Notes under the pieces: generated by a model
Told to the model about the DNA's origin: nothing
What the model saw: the letters and a program-made list of their open reading frames with translations, nothing else
The model's database searches: none
DNA from: Nitrospira sp.
GTDB lineage: Bacteria > Nitrospirota > Nitrospiria > Nitrospirales > Nitrospiraceae
Length of the DNA stretch: 6,570 bases
NCBI GenBank assembly: GCA_025363325.1
Contig: JANYEF010000411.1
Coordinates: forward strand, 1-6,570
Reading direction: 5' to 3'
Made by a program: the position numbers and the translations under genes
Part shown: positions 1 to 6,481 of the stretch, one piece after another
Layout of the letters: each line of letters opens with the position of its first letter
How positions within the stretch are numbered: the first letter of the stretch is position 1

Positions 1-289
1 CATCCTTCAACCCACCCTGTTGATTCACCACGAAATCACGAAGGAGTCGCCAACCTCGTCCATTGGAAATACGCCCACAGTAGGCTGGATCGGGAAACGT
101 GATGAGATTGAAGCCTTTGGGTTCCGGCACCTCACCACCGAGACTGATCGTACCTTCGATCGTCCCGCCATGCTGAACAGCAATCACGTCGTAGGCGAAC
201 GACGACCATGCACCAACCGTCACGGACGCGAACGTTCCTGCCGCCACCATGAAGTGTCTGATCCACCTTCTCATTGTTTTACGTTTCAC
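1..289 (-). CDS. Exported cupredoxin/carboxypeptidase-regulatory-like protein, N-terminal part (cut by window edge)
   Basis: This reading frame is open from its start to the left edge, so only about 96 residues are visible. It begins with a basic, hydrophobic Sec-type signal peptide (MKRKTMRRW..., probable cleavage after SSFA). The mature part closely matches the N-terminus of the 302-residue protein encoded just upstream: both have GGTI, then PKGFNLITFPDP-x-YCGRIS, then GWR-x-L and QxGGL or QDGGL. It is therefore a paralogue from tandem duplication. The expected copper ligands would lie further left and cannot be seen. I chose a GTG start at 289 because TGAGG (298-302, overlapping the previous stop codon) stands 8 bases upstream. 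An ATG at 274 in the same frame has no clear ribosome binding site but is a reasonable alternative. With the GTG start the gap to the upstream gene is 10 bases, which suggests co-transcription and perhaps translational coupling. The function is unknown; an accessory metal-binding or electron-transfer role is inferred. Confidence 0.8.
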   Translation of the reverse strand, partial: MKRKTMRRWIRHFMVAAGTFASVTVGAWSSFAYDVIAVQHGGTIEGTISLGGEVPEPKGFNLITFPDPAYCGRISNGRGWRLLRDFVVNQQGGLKD

Positions 290-299
290 GTGTGACGCC

Positions 300-1208
300 T
301 CATGGCTTCTGCAATTCCAGGGTCGGCTTGATATCGACGAATTTACCCAGTGAGCCCATTCCATAGTGCGGATTCTCCTCGATCTCATGGGCGGAACGCC
401 GTCCCTTGGGGGACTCGAAGACAAAATTGGCCTGAACCCTCTGCTGAGCCGGAACCGTCACTTTCTGTTCCGTCATCGTACCCACGCCAGGATGCCACGC
501 CATCAAGGTGTAGTCCCCAGGCGGCACGTCACGAAGCGAGAAGGTCCCATCGGCCTGCGTGATGGCAAAATATGGATTGTCGACGGCCAACCCCCAGCTT
601 TCCATATAGGCATGGAATCCGCATTGCATGACAAAAATCCGGCGGTCTTTCGTCATACGAATGACTTCATGCATCGGCTGACCCGCCAGATGTTCGTGGC
701 TGTCGGCCCCGACATTGTGCTTGTGATGTGGGTTCATGGGCAACGGTGTGTTAAACAACACCCGGGGACCAAGATGAGAGGTTTCATAGGCCTGAATATC
801 ATGAAATACGGGATCCATGTTCACAACATTCACCTCCGATCGATCTCTGACCACGCTGACAAACGGAAGAAACCGGCAGTCCTTCGCTTCAATCGTCGGC
901 GGCTCGAACGTAAACGGCTTTCCTTTGGTCGCGTCCGTCAGCAGCACCACGGCATCTTGTAACCCGCCATCCTGCGCGAGGGTAAACTCGTGCAGGATGC
1001 GCCAGCCTGTCCCCGTTGAAATCCTCCCGCAATAGACAGGATCGGGAAACGTGATCAGGTTAAACCCTTTAGGAATCGGCTTCCCCTCCGTGATCGTCAC
1101 CTTGCCGGTAATCGTGCCTCCGTCCGTGACCTGAACTTCTTCATACGCCCAGGCGACAGAAAGGCCCAGCATCAGCCATCCGCACAACACGAGCAACAGC
1201 GCCCTCAT
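300..1208 (-). CDS. Exported cupredoxin-like protein with C-terminal carboxypeptidase-regulatory-type domain
   Basis: This is a 302-residue protein with a Sec signal peptide (residues 1-21, MRALLLVLCGW..., cleavage near AWA|Y). Cys9 lies in the hydrophobic core but lacks a good lipobox, so a lipoprotein is unlikely. Residues about 30-130 form a beta-rich region with Cys60 and Cys111. A candidate type 1 copper site follows: His136 in VFHDIQAYE, then Cys196, His199 and Met202 in QCGFHAYM. Between His136 and Cys196 lies a His-rich loop (residues 159-180, six His). Residues about 210-262 (NPYFAITQADGTFSL..VPPGDYTLMAWHPG) match the beta-sandwich seen in carboxypeptidase-regulatory-like domains; this two-part layout is common in exported proteins often annotated as methylamine-utilisation-like or plastocyanin-like. 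The start has GGAGG at 1213-1217, 4 bases upstream, which is slightly close. The gene lies downstream of a giant multicopper oxidase but beyond that gene's terminator, and upstream of its own truncated paralogue. Likely roles are periplasmic copper binding or electron transfer. Copper binding is inferred from ligand spacing only. Confidence 0.9.
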   Translation of the reverse strand: MRALLLVLCGWLMLGLSVAWAYEEVQVTDGGTITGKVTITEGKPIPKGFNLITFPDPVYCGRISTGTGWRILHEFTLAQDGGLQDAVVLLTDATKGKPFTFEPPTIEAKDCRFLPFVSVVRDRSEVNVVNMDPVFHDIQAYETSHLGPRVLFNTPLPMNPHHKHNVGADSHEHLAGQPMHEVIRMTKDRRIFVMQCGFHAYMESWGLAVDNPYFAITQADGTFSLRDVPPGDYTLMAWHPGVGTMTEQKVTVPAQQRVQANFVFESPKGRRSAHEIEENPHYGMGSLGKFVDIKPTLELQKP

Positions 1209-1274
1209 GAGTCCTCCACGATTCCTTAGTGTGATCGAACTGGAAGCTCGACCATCGTACCAAAAGGATGCCCC

Positions 1275-1308
1275 AAAGAAAAAGGGGGAAGCCGTTGGCC
1301 TCCCCCTT
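1275..1308 (-). terminator. Rho-independent terminator of the multicopper oxidase gene
   Basis: Read on the minus strand, this is a 12-base-pair stem (AAGGGGGAGGCC paired with GGCTTCCCCCTT, one G-U wobble) closed by the three-base loop AAC and followed by TTTCTTT, the stem's own final TT extending the T-run. It lies 43 bases beyond the oxidase stop codon (TAA at 1352-1354). The opposite strand has no T-tract after the stem, so it works in the minus direction only. A second, weaker 6-pair hairpin (CTCCTG/CAGGAG, 1325-1343) sits between the stop codon and the terminator. About 66 bases separate this element from the next minus-strand start at 1208, so the small genes need read-through or their own promoter; I see no convincing promoter there. 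Confidence 0.85.
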
Positions 1309-1351
1309 CTCCTGATTCATCTACCTCCTGCCAACAGCAGGAGTTGCAGTC

Positions 1352-4300
1352 TTACTTCGCTGCGACCGGAATGACCTGCACCGGTTGTTCAACCGACGCA
1401 CTCTTCATCCCGGCACCCGCTCCGTGCAACGGCAGCAGGCGAGTATCGCCGGACGGCAACACACGCACATAGCCCCACTCCCCGGACTGGGAGTATGGCA
1501 ACCGCTGGTTGCTATACACATAGTCGCCCGGCAAACGGTATGGACCGCCGGCCGAGGGCAAGAACGCGTCGAGGGTCTCCGACCCGGCGAACTCGACCAC
1601 GCTGATCATATCTGCGCCGCGCATGAAAGGCTCAATTGGCCACTCATGCTTCTCGACGCTGAACATCCCGTTTTGCTCGTTGCTCGCCCCGATCACATGG
1701 ATGCGCACTGGATCACCTGCATGCGCTTCAATGAGCGGAGTGGCCGGATCTTCAGGCTTATCCGCTTTGCAAGGCTGGAACATCTTGCCCAGCGAGCAAC
1801 CCTGCTCCTCACGATACTTGTATGGTTCCGACCGATAGTTGATACCGGTCAGACCCGCCACGTTCTGCACGTACGGCATAAAGCTCGTGCCGATGATGTT
1901 GTCTTCGTCCTGGAAGAACAACGCCACGTCACGATAATTCGGCCGCAGTTCGTTCCCCGGCACCGACCGATCGATGATCACGTCAGCCGCCCAGGCGTTC
2001 TTGTTCGTCAAATCGGCCCCGGTCTTCGAATCCCGATACTTGGACCCTTTCGGACCGACCACCACAGCTCCAAACAACCCGTTGCGTGGATTCGTCATCA
2101 CGTTGCCCCAATCCCACACCAACGACGTGGTTTCACCGTTGAACGGATCCGCGTAGTAGGTATAGGTCCGCTCGGCACCAGGAGCAATCGTCTGATCGCC
2201 TGGGTTGTTGCCGACGTTGGCTCCCATCGAATCCTTTGGATCGAAGGCCAAACCAATCGCGGAGAAGGAGGCCTTGCTCTCCTGCATCTTGTTCTTCAGA
2301 TTGACTTTGACGCAATCTCCGACATTCACACGAAGCGTGAGCGGCATGGGGTGCGCCCCACTCGCCACCTTCGCGGTATCTTCCTCCAAGGCGTAAATCT
2401 TGGCCTCGGGGTTGCTGATTTGGATCTTCCGCTCGAAGTCCACCTCGATGGACTCAGGCGCCTTCGCGTTGAACTTCATCGACGGATAATCCAAGGCCAC
2501 CACGTTGAAGTTCTTCACCGGAGCGTCAGCCGGACAGACCGGCAACGCCTTAGGAATCTCGCCCTTGATGGAGAACCCAGCCGGCAACTTCTTCAGATCG
2601 GCCTGCTCTTTGTCAAAGACACGGATGATGCCCCAAGCCCCTTCGGAGAACTTCGAGGACCGGCCGTTGAAGTGGATGTAGTCACCCGCTTGCAACCGCG
2701 GTCCACCGGCCTGCGGCACCACAAGGTCGTAGCGCTCCGCAATCCCGATGTGCATCGAATTCTTCCGATTCGCATCGCTGGCATACCGTTCACTCAGGAA
2801 GGTGTGGCCGGAGAGGGTCCAGGTCATCGTCTCGTTCATGAGGGTGTGGAGAAGACGGAACACCATTGTGTCTCCCACATAAGCCCTCAGGAGCGGCGTG
2901 TATGGATCGCCATGGATTTGGCTGTTGAACGCCTGCGAGACGTCTGGATTGGTGGCCAACCGCTGGGCGATCGGACCGGCCCTGAAGTTCAAGCCGCTCC
3001 CCGTGGTATGGGTCCCCCCGTTCAGGAACGGCATCGGCGTCATATACAGCTTATCCGGCATCATGAACGACACGGTCTTACCCGCTTCAAGGGCCACTTC
3101 AATCGGCTGCCCTGGCGGATTGCCCGCGGTTACGATGTTGACGGTGTGCGGCACGGTATCGTGCACTTGCACCATCAATTCACGGAAGCTGTTGTTCACC
3201 CCGTAACCGACCGGCTCGACGGTGCGAATGTCCGCGATCGGACCGCTCCGGATTGCCTTCCCCGTCTTCGCATCATGATAGGTCGATCCAACCGGTTCAG
3301 CGATGAACGTCCCGAAGCCGCCATGCGGCCACGTGGTCGCACCGAATGCGTGATCGTGCCAGAACACGGTTCCCACGTCCGCATCGACCCAAAACCGCTG
3401 CCGAACGAACTCCACCGTCACGATGTCTTTCGCCGGGTGATCGCTCTTGAGGCCCTTCGTCAAGGTGATCGTATTGCCCTTGATATCCTTGATCCGAGCG
3501 ATTTCATTACCCTTGACGTTATCGGCGCCGACCAAGATCAGCGTACCGACGTGGTATTGGCCTGCATTCTTCACCGTGAGCGAGGCTGCACCCATCTTCG
3601 CCGGCGCGGTCAGCACCGTGTTCATCGGAAGCGGTAAGCCCTTCTTGTTCTTCTTCTCGATCATCGTGAACGGGCGCACCGACTGCTCATAGGAGAAACC
3701 GGTGATCACGCCGTCCGACGCTTGGTTATCGAACTGGAGAAAATGCCAGTGCGTGTTGATCTTCGACGACTGGAAGTTCGTGTAGTCGTCGTCATCCCAC
3801 TCACTGGTCAGCGTCCAATCGACGCAGTCGTAGATGTTGCCGCGCACAACCAACGGATACTTCAGATCGTCGTTGGCCCGAACCGCCGCCTCTTCTTCAT
3901 GGAGTACGTAGATCAATCCGTTCGGATCGATCACCGCCGGCTCCTTACCCTGCGCCTTGGCGATCTTGATCGGCAATTTAATGAAGTGCACGTTGAAGCT
4001 CTTGCGCCCGGCATTCTCCGGACAGAGGCTCCAGACTCCATTCTCTCCTGGCTTGGCATTGTCATTGCTCTCATCCCCATTCGCATCCCGGCGGATCATC
4101 TCCAACCAGGGCGCGCCCACGTGGTTCGGGGAAAACATGACCCGCTTGCCGAAGTGCGGCGTCAGATGCGGCCAGGCCACCTTGCCGGTCAACGGTTCAA
4201 ACATGATCGGATGCCGCTGACCAGGATGGGTGGACTTGTACTTGGGATTGTCCGTCGTACTTTCCTTCTCGCTCATCGCACGATTGCCGTCCCACGCCCA

Positions 4301-6214
4301 GTCCAACACCGTCGCGTCGTAGGACACAAGCTGACCCTTCTCATCGTCCTTGTGGCCAGGCTTGCCCATCGTAGGCATCTGCATCGTCACCCAATCCTTG
4401 ACCGTGATGGTGGCAGGGTTGGTGGTCCAGTTGCTCTTGCCCTTGTCGGTAATCGTGAATTGCTTGCCGAACCAATCGACGGTCTGACCAATCAACTTGT
4501 CCGACGAAATCGGAGTCTTGATCCGACCCTTGCGATCCGGCAACTCACGGAGATCCGGCATTATGTCGTTCCGCAAGTCTCCCTGCTGGATCGTGTTGTA
4601 TACGCGCCAGTAGCCCCACATGCCCGCCACATAATGGTGCGCCACGTGGCAGTGGAAGAGGAAGTCACCAGCCAACTGCTGGCAGAGACCGGATCCGCAC
4701 TCCGTCTCCAGGTCGAGTGCTTCGGAAGGACCGATGACTTCCACGTCGACCCGGTCTGTCTTCGCACGAATCACGGGATACTTCACCGGCCCGTTCACTG
4801 CGGTGGCCCAGAGGTTCATGTCATCGATCGCCCGCGGGCTCCGCGGCCACCGAATGGTTCCACCGTGGGGATGGTGCGAGTGGAAGACTTCCGATCCACC
4901 GTGCACCAAGCGGAACTTGGCCGGATCGCCCATATAGGAACGCGGAATCGTCGGCGAGGGATCGCCGAACGTATAGGAGCTGTAGCCCATCGACTCGTCT
5001 TCGAACCCGAAGTACTCGTGCTGCACATGCATGTTGTTGATGCCGAACGGCTCGCTGCGATAGTTGATCGCGCGGCCACCCGGACGATAGGCATCGGTCA
5101 GCGGATCGCGCTGCGGGAGAAAATCTCCCTTCTTGTTGAGCGGGCGGAACGCTTCGTCGCCGACTTCGTGATAGATCAGCACAAACTCGCGGAAGTCCGG
5201 ACCGGTACCGTTCTTAATGATCGTCTGCCACCCACTGGAGGCCGGCGTGGGATCGCCCTCACCGAGCGGCTCCAGGTAGCTCGATCCGCGGGGCTCGACG
5301 ACGAACGCGCCGAACAATCCCATCACCGTTAGCTCACGGTCTTGGCTATAGGTATGGAATTGGCGGACACCTTCCTGGGTGTTCGGGTGGATGTACCACT
5401 CGAACTCGCCGGTTTTCTTTTCTTCGACGACAGAATCAGAGTTGGTCGTCGTCGCCGGGGCTCCGGTGGCGCTCACCACCATGCTCGATCCATGGATATG
5501 CAGACTGACCGGTCCACCGCCCTCTTCCAGTTTGTTCGAGAGCTTGAGCTTCACGCAGTCACCCTGGTTGGCGCGGAAAACGAGGGGCTGGATCCACTGG
5601 GCCTGCACGCCAGGAAGTATGGCGCCTGGATCGAACCCTTCCTTATCGCGCGCTTCCCTATTCTTGGTTTCTTCTGCGCGCACCTTATCCAAATTCTCAT
5701 CCAGCACGTACATGTAGCCGGGATAGAAGTCGAGCCACGTGTTGAGCGTGATTTCGACGTTGATCGTGGACACGTTGTACTGCTTCACCGGGGCCGTGGC
5801 CGGACACTTCCCACCGCCTGTCAGCGCCACCGGTTCTACGCGAGGATCAGACACGAGGAGCATGTCCTGCCCGCCTGCTCCATACTGGTGCATCATGGAA
5901 GAGGTGTTGTACATCCCGGTGTTGACACCCCGCATCTGAGGATCCTGGGCCATATGATCCATAATCCGCTGATGCTGCAGTTCAACCATCGCAGAACGCT
6001 CGGCCTTGCCGCTCATCGCATCCTCGACGATCGTCTGACCTTTGAGTTTCTCTGCCCAACCAGGCAGTTGATGGCTCATCGCGACGTGCGGCGGCGACGT
6101 CTCAGCCTGTGAGGGATTCTCAGCGGATGCGAGCGGGACCCCGAGCAGAGCCACAGCTGCCATCGCGCCGAGCATGCGGGTTGGTACACTACCTCGTAGC
6201 TTGTGAATAAACAT
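1352..6214 (-). CDS. Giant six-domain multicopper oxidase, MofA/MnxG-like (candidate Mn(II) or other metal oxidase)
   Basis: This 1,620-residue exported oxidase should couple one-electron substrate oxidation to reduction of O2 to water. Residues 1-31 form a Sec (not Tat) signal peptide, cut near ASA|E. Residues 76-118 are Met/His-rich. Six cupredoxin domains follow at about 137-307, 340-540, 731-975, 1005-1200, 1227-1395 and 1410-1587. They form three repeats of a two-domain unit, each opening with a CPA-x-AP-like motif (Cys137, Cys731, Cys1227). Copper ligands: HSHHPH 445-450 (L3), HCHVAHHYVAGM 521-532 (L4; type 1 Cys522, His527, axial Met532), HWH 822-824 (L1) and HDH 953-955 (L2). Together these give a full four-copper set in the order L3-L4-L1-L2. 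Domain 1 keeps HIH 239-241 but a degraded L2 (His287, Tyr289); domains 4-6 have lost their sites. About 90 extra residues (851-940) interrupt domain 3. The start at 6214 has AAGGAGG 7 bases upstream; an ATG at 6238 would place that site inside the gene. Length resembles MofA (about 1,660 residues from memory). The substrate is not determined by sequence: Mn(II), Fe(II), Cu(I) and organics are all possible. Confidence 0.93.
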   Translation of the reverse strand: MFIHKLRGSVPTRMLGAMAAVALLGVPLASAENPSQAETSPPHVAMSHQLPGWAEKLKGQTIVEDAMSGKAERSAMVELQHQRIMDHMAQDPQMRGVNTGMYNTSSMMHQYGAGGQDMLLVSDPRVEPVALTGGGKCPATAPVKQYNVSTINVEITLNTWLDFYPGYMYVLDENLDKVRAEETKNREARDKEGFDPGAILPGVQAQWIQPLVFRANQGDCVKLKLSNKLEEGGGPVSLHIHGSSMVVSATGAPATTTNSDSVVEEKKTGEFEWYIHPNTQEGVRQFHTYSQDRELTVMGLFGAFVVEPRGSSYLEPLGEGDPTPASSGWQTIIKNGTGPDFREFVLIYHEVGDEAFRPLNKKGDFLPQRDPLTDAYRPGGRAINYRSEPFGINNMHVQHEYFGFEDESMGYSSYTFGDPSPTIPRSYMGDPAKFRLVHGGSEVFHSHHPHGGTIRWPRSPRAIDDMNLWATAVNGPVKYPVIRAKTDRVDVEVIGPSEALDLETECGSGLCQQLAGDFLFHCHVAHHYVAGMWGYWRVYNTIQQGDLRNDIMPDLRELPDRKGRIKTPISSDKLIGQTVDWFGKQFTITDKGKSNWTTNPATITVKDWVTMQMPTMGKPGHKDDEKGQLVSYDATVLDWAWDGNRAMSEKESTTDNPKYKSTHPGQRHPIMFEPLTGKVAWPHLTPHFGKRVMFSPNHVGAPWLEMIRRDANGDESNDNAKPGENGVWSLCPENAGRKSFNVHFIKLPIKIAKAQGKEPAVIDPNGLIYVLHEEEAAVRANDDLKYPLVVRGNIYDCVDWTLTSEWDDDDYTNFQSSKINTHWHFLQFDNQASDGVITGFSYEQSVRPFTMIEKKNKKGLPLPMNTVLTAPAKMGAASLTVKNAGQYHVGTLILVGADNVKGNEIARIKDIKGNTITLTKGLKSDHPAKDIVTVEFVRQRFWVDADVGTVFWHDHAFGATTWPHGGFGTFIAEPVGSTYHDAKTGKAIRSGPIADIRTVEPVGYGVNNSFRELMVQVHDTVPHTVNIVTAGNPPGQPIEVALEAGKTVSFMMPDKLYMTPMPFLNGGTHTTGSGLNFRAGPIAQRLATNPDVSQAFNSQIHGDPYTPLLRAYVGDTMVFRLLHTLMNETMTWTLSGHTFLSERYASDANRKNSMHIGIAERYDLVVPQAGGPRLQAGDYIHFNGRSSKFSEGAWGIIRVFDKEQADLKKLPAGFSIKGEIPKALPVCPADAPVKNFNVVALDYPSMKFNAKAPESIEVDFERKIQISNPEAKIYALEEDTAKVASGAHPMPLTLRVNVGDCVKVNLKNKMQESKASFSAIGLAFDPKDSMGANVGNNPGDQTIAPGAERTYTYYADPFNGETTSLVWDWGNVMTNPRNGLFGAVVVGPKGSKYRDSKTGADLTNKNAWAADVIIDRSVPGNELRPNYRDVALFFQDEDNIIGTSFMPYVQNVAGLTGINYRSEPYKYREEQGCSLGKMFQPCKADKPEDPATPLIEAHAGDPVRIHVIGASNEQNGMFSVEKHEWPIEPFMRGADMISVVEFAGSETLDAFLPSAGGPYRLPGDYVYSNQRLPYSQSGEWGYVRVLPSGDTRLLPLHGAGAGMKSASVEQPVQVIPVAAK

Positions 6215-6221
6215 GGACCGG

Positions 6222-6228
6222 CCTCCTT
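6222..6228 (-). promoter_or_regulatory. Ribosome binding site that fixes the oxidase start
   Basis: On the minus strand this reads AAGGAGG, a near-perfect Shine-Dalgarno sequence, separated by 7 bases from the ATG at 6214. Because it lies between the upstream in-frame ATG (6238) and the ATG at 6214, it supports the shorter protein. The shorter form also gives a more typical signal peptide beginning MFIHKLRG. Confidence 0.85.
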
Positions 6229-6346
6229 GAAATGGCATGTAAAACAGCTAACACCCCGTGCAAAATTTATAGGCAGAAAAAAGATTCACGCTCACACCCA
6301 CCCCCCACGACACGATGGGATGGTCATCTTCAATAATGAATGATGC

Positions 6347-6376
6347 AAGGTACTGAACTTTACATAGCTTAGTCAA
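6347..6376 (-). promoter_or_regulatory. Weak sigma70-like promoter candidate for the oxidase
   Basis: On the minus strand TTGACT (6371-6376, five of six consensus bases) is followed after 18 bases by TACCTT (6347-6352, only three of six). This would give a 5' leader of about 125 bases. A competing candidate is TATAAA at 6266-6271, a better -10 box giving a leader of about 45 bases, but with no recognisable -35 box at the right distance. I cannot choose between them. Confidence 0.25.
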
Positions 6377-6419
6377 CCCCTCCATGATCCCTTTCGACTA
6401 CTGACACGACTCGCGTTTT

Positions 6420-6481
6420 CTCTCATGCAGTATTCCACGCCGCATCGACGAGTGAGGCTTTCGGCCTCTGATGCCTGAGAG
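6420..6481. other. Stem-loop region in the divergent intergenic DNA
   Basis: An outer inverted repeat, CTCTCATGCA (6420-6429) against TGCCTGAGAG (6472-6481), matches at nine of ten positions. It encloses a hairpin GAGGC-TTTCG-GCCTC (6454-6468), which can be extended by GCATC (6442-6446) pairing with GATGC (6470-6474). The GATGC pairing and the outer stem share bases, so the two folds partly exclude each other. It lies 48 bases before the plus-strand start at 6530, so in that direction it could be a leader structure. I do not recognise it as a known riboswitch class. Confidence 0.4.

Noticed and set aside
20..962. Plus-strand frames at 20-295, 350-562 and 366-962.
   Set aside because: They lie opposite the two clearly homologous minus-strand cupredoxin-like genes and have no recognisable features of their own.
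1182..1208. Lipoprotein signal in the 302-residue protein because of Cys9.
   Set aside because: Residues before the Cys (LVL) do not fit a lipobox, and an ordinary cleavage site (AWA) follows the hydrophobic core.
1385..6112. Three very long plus-strand open frames (1385-3637, 3722-5332, 5342-6112) opposite the oxidase gene.
   Set aside because: They are antisense shadows: unusually rich in Arg and His, without domains, signal peptides or ribosome binding sites. The minus-strand frame has clear copper motifs and internal repeats. Absence of stops follows from the codon usage of the GC-rich gene.
6215..6238. Oxidase start at the ATG at 6238 (8 residues longer).
   Set aside because: It would place the AAGGAGG site inside the coding region and has no Shine-Dalgarno sequence of its own; the ATG at 6214 has ideal spacing.
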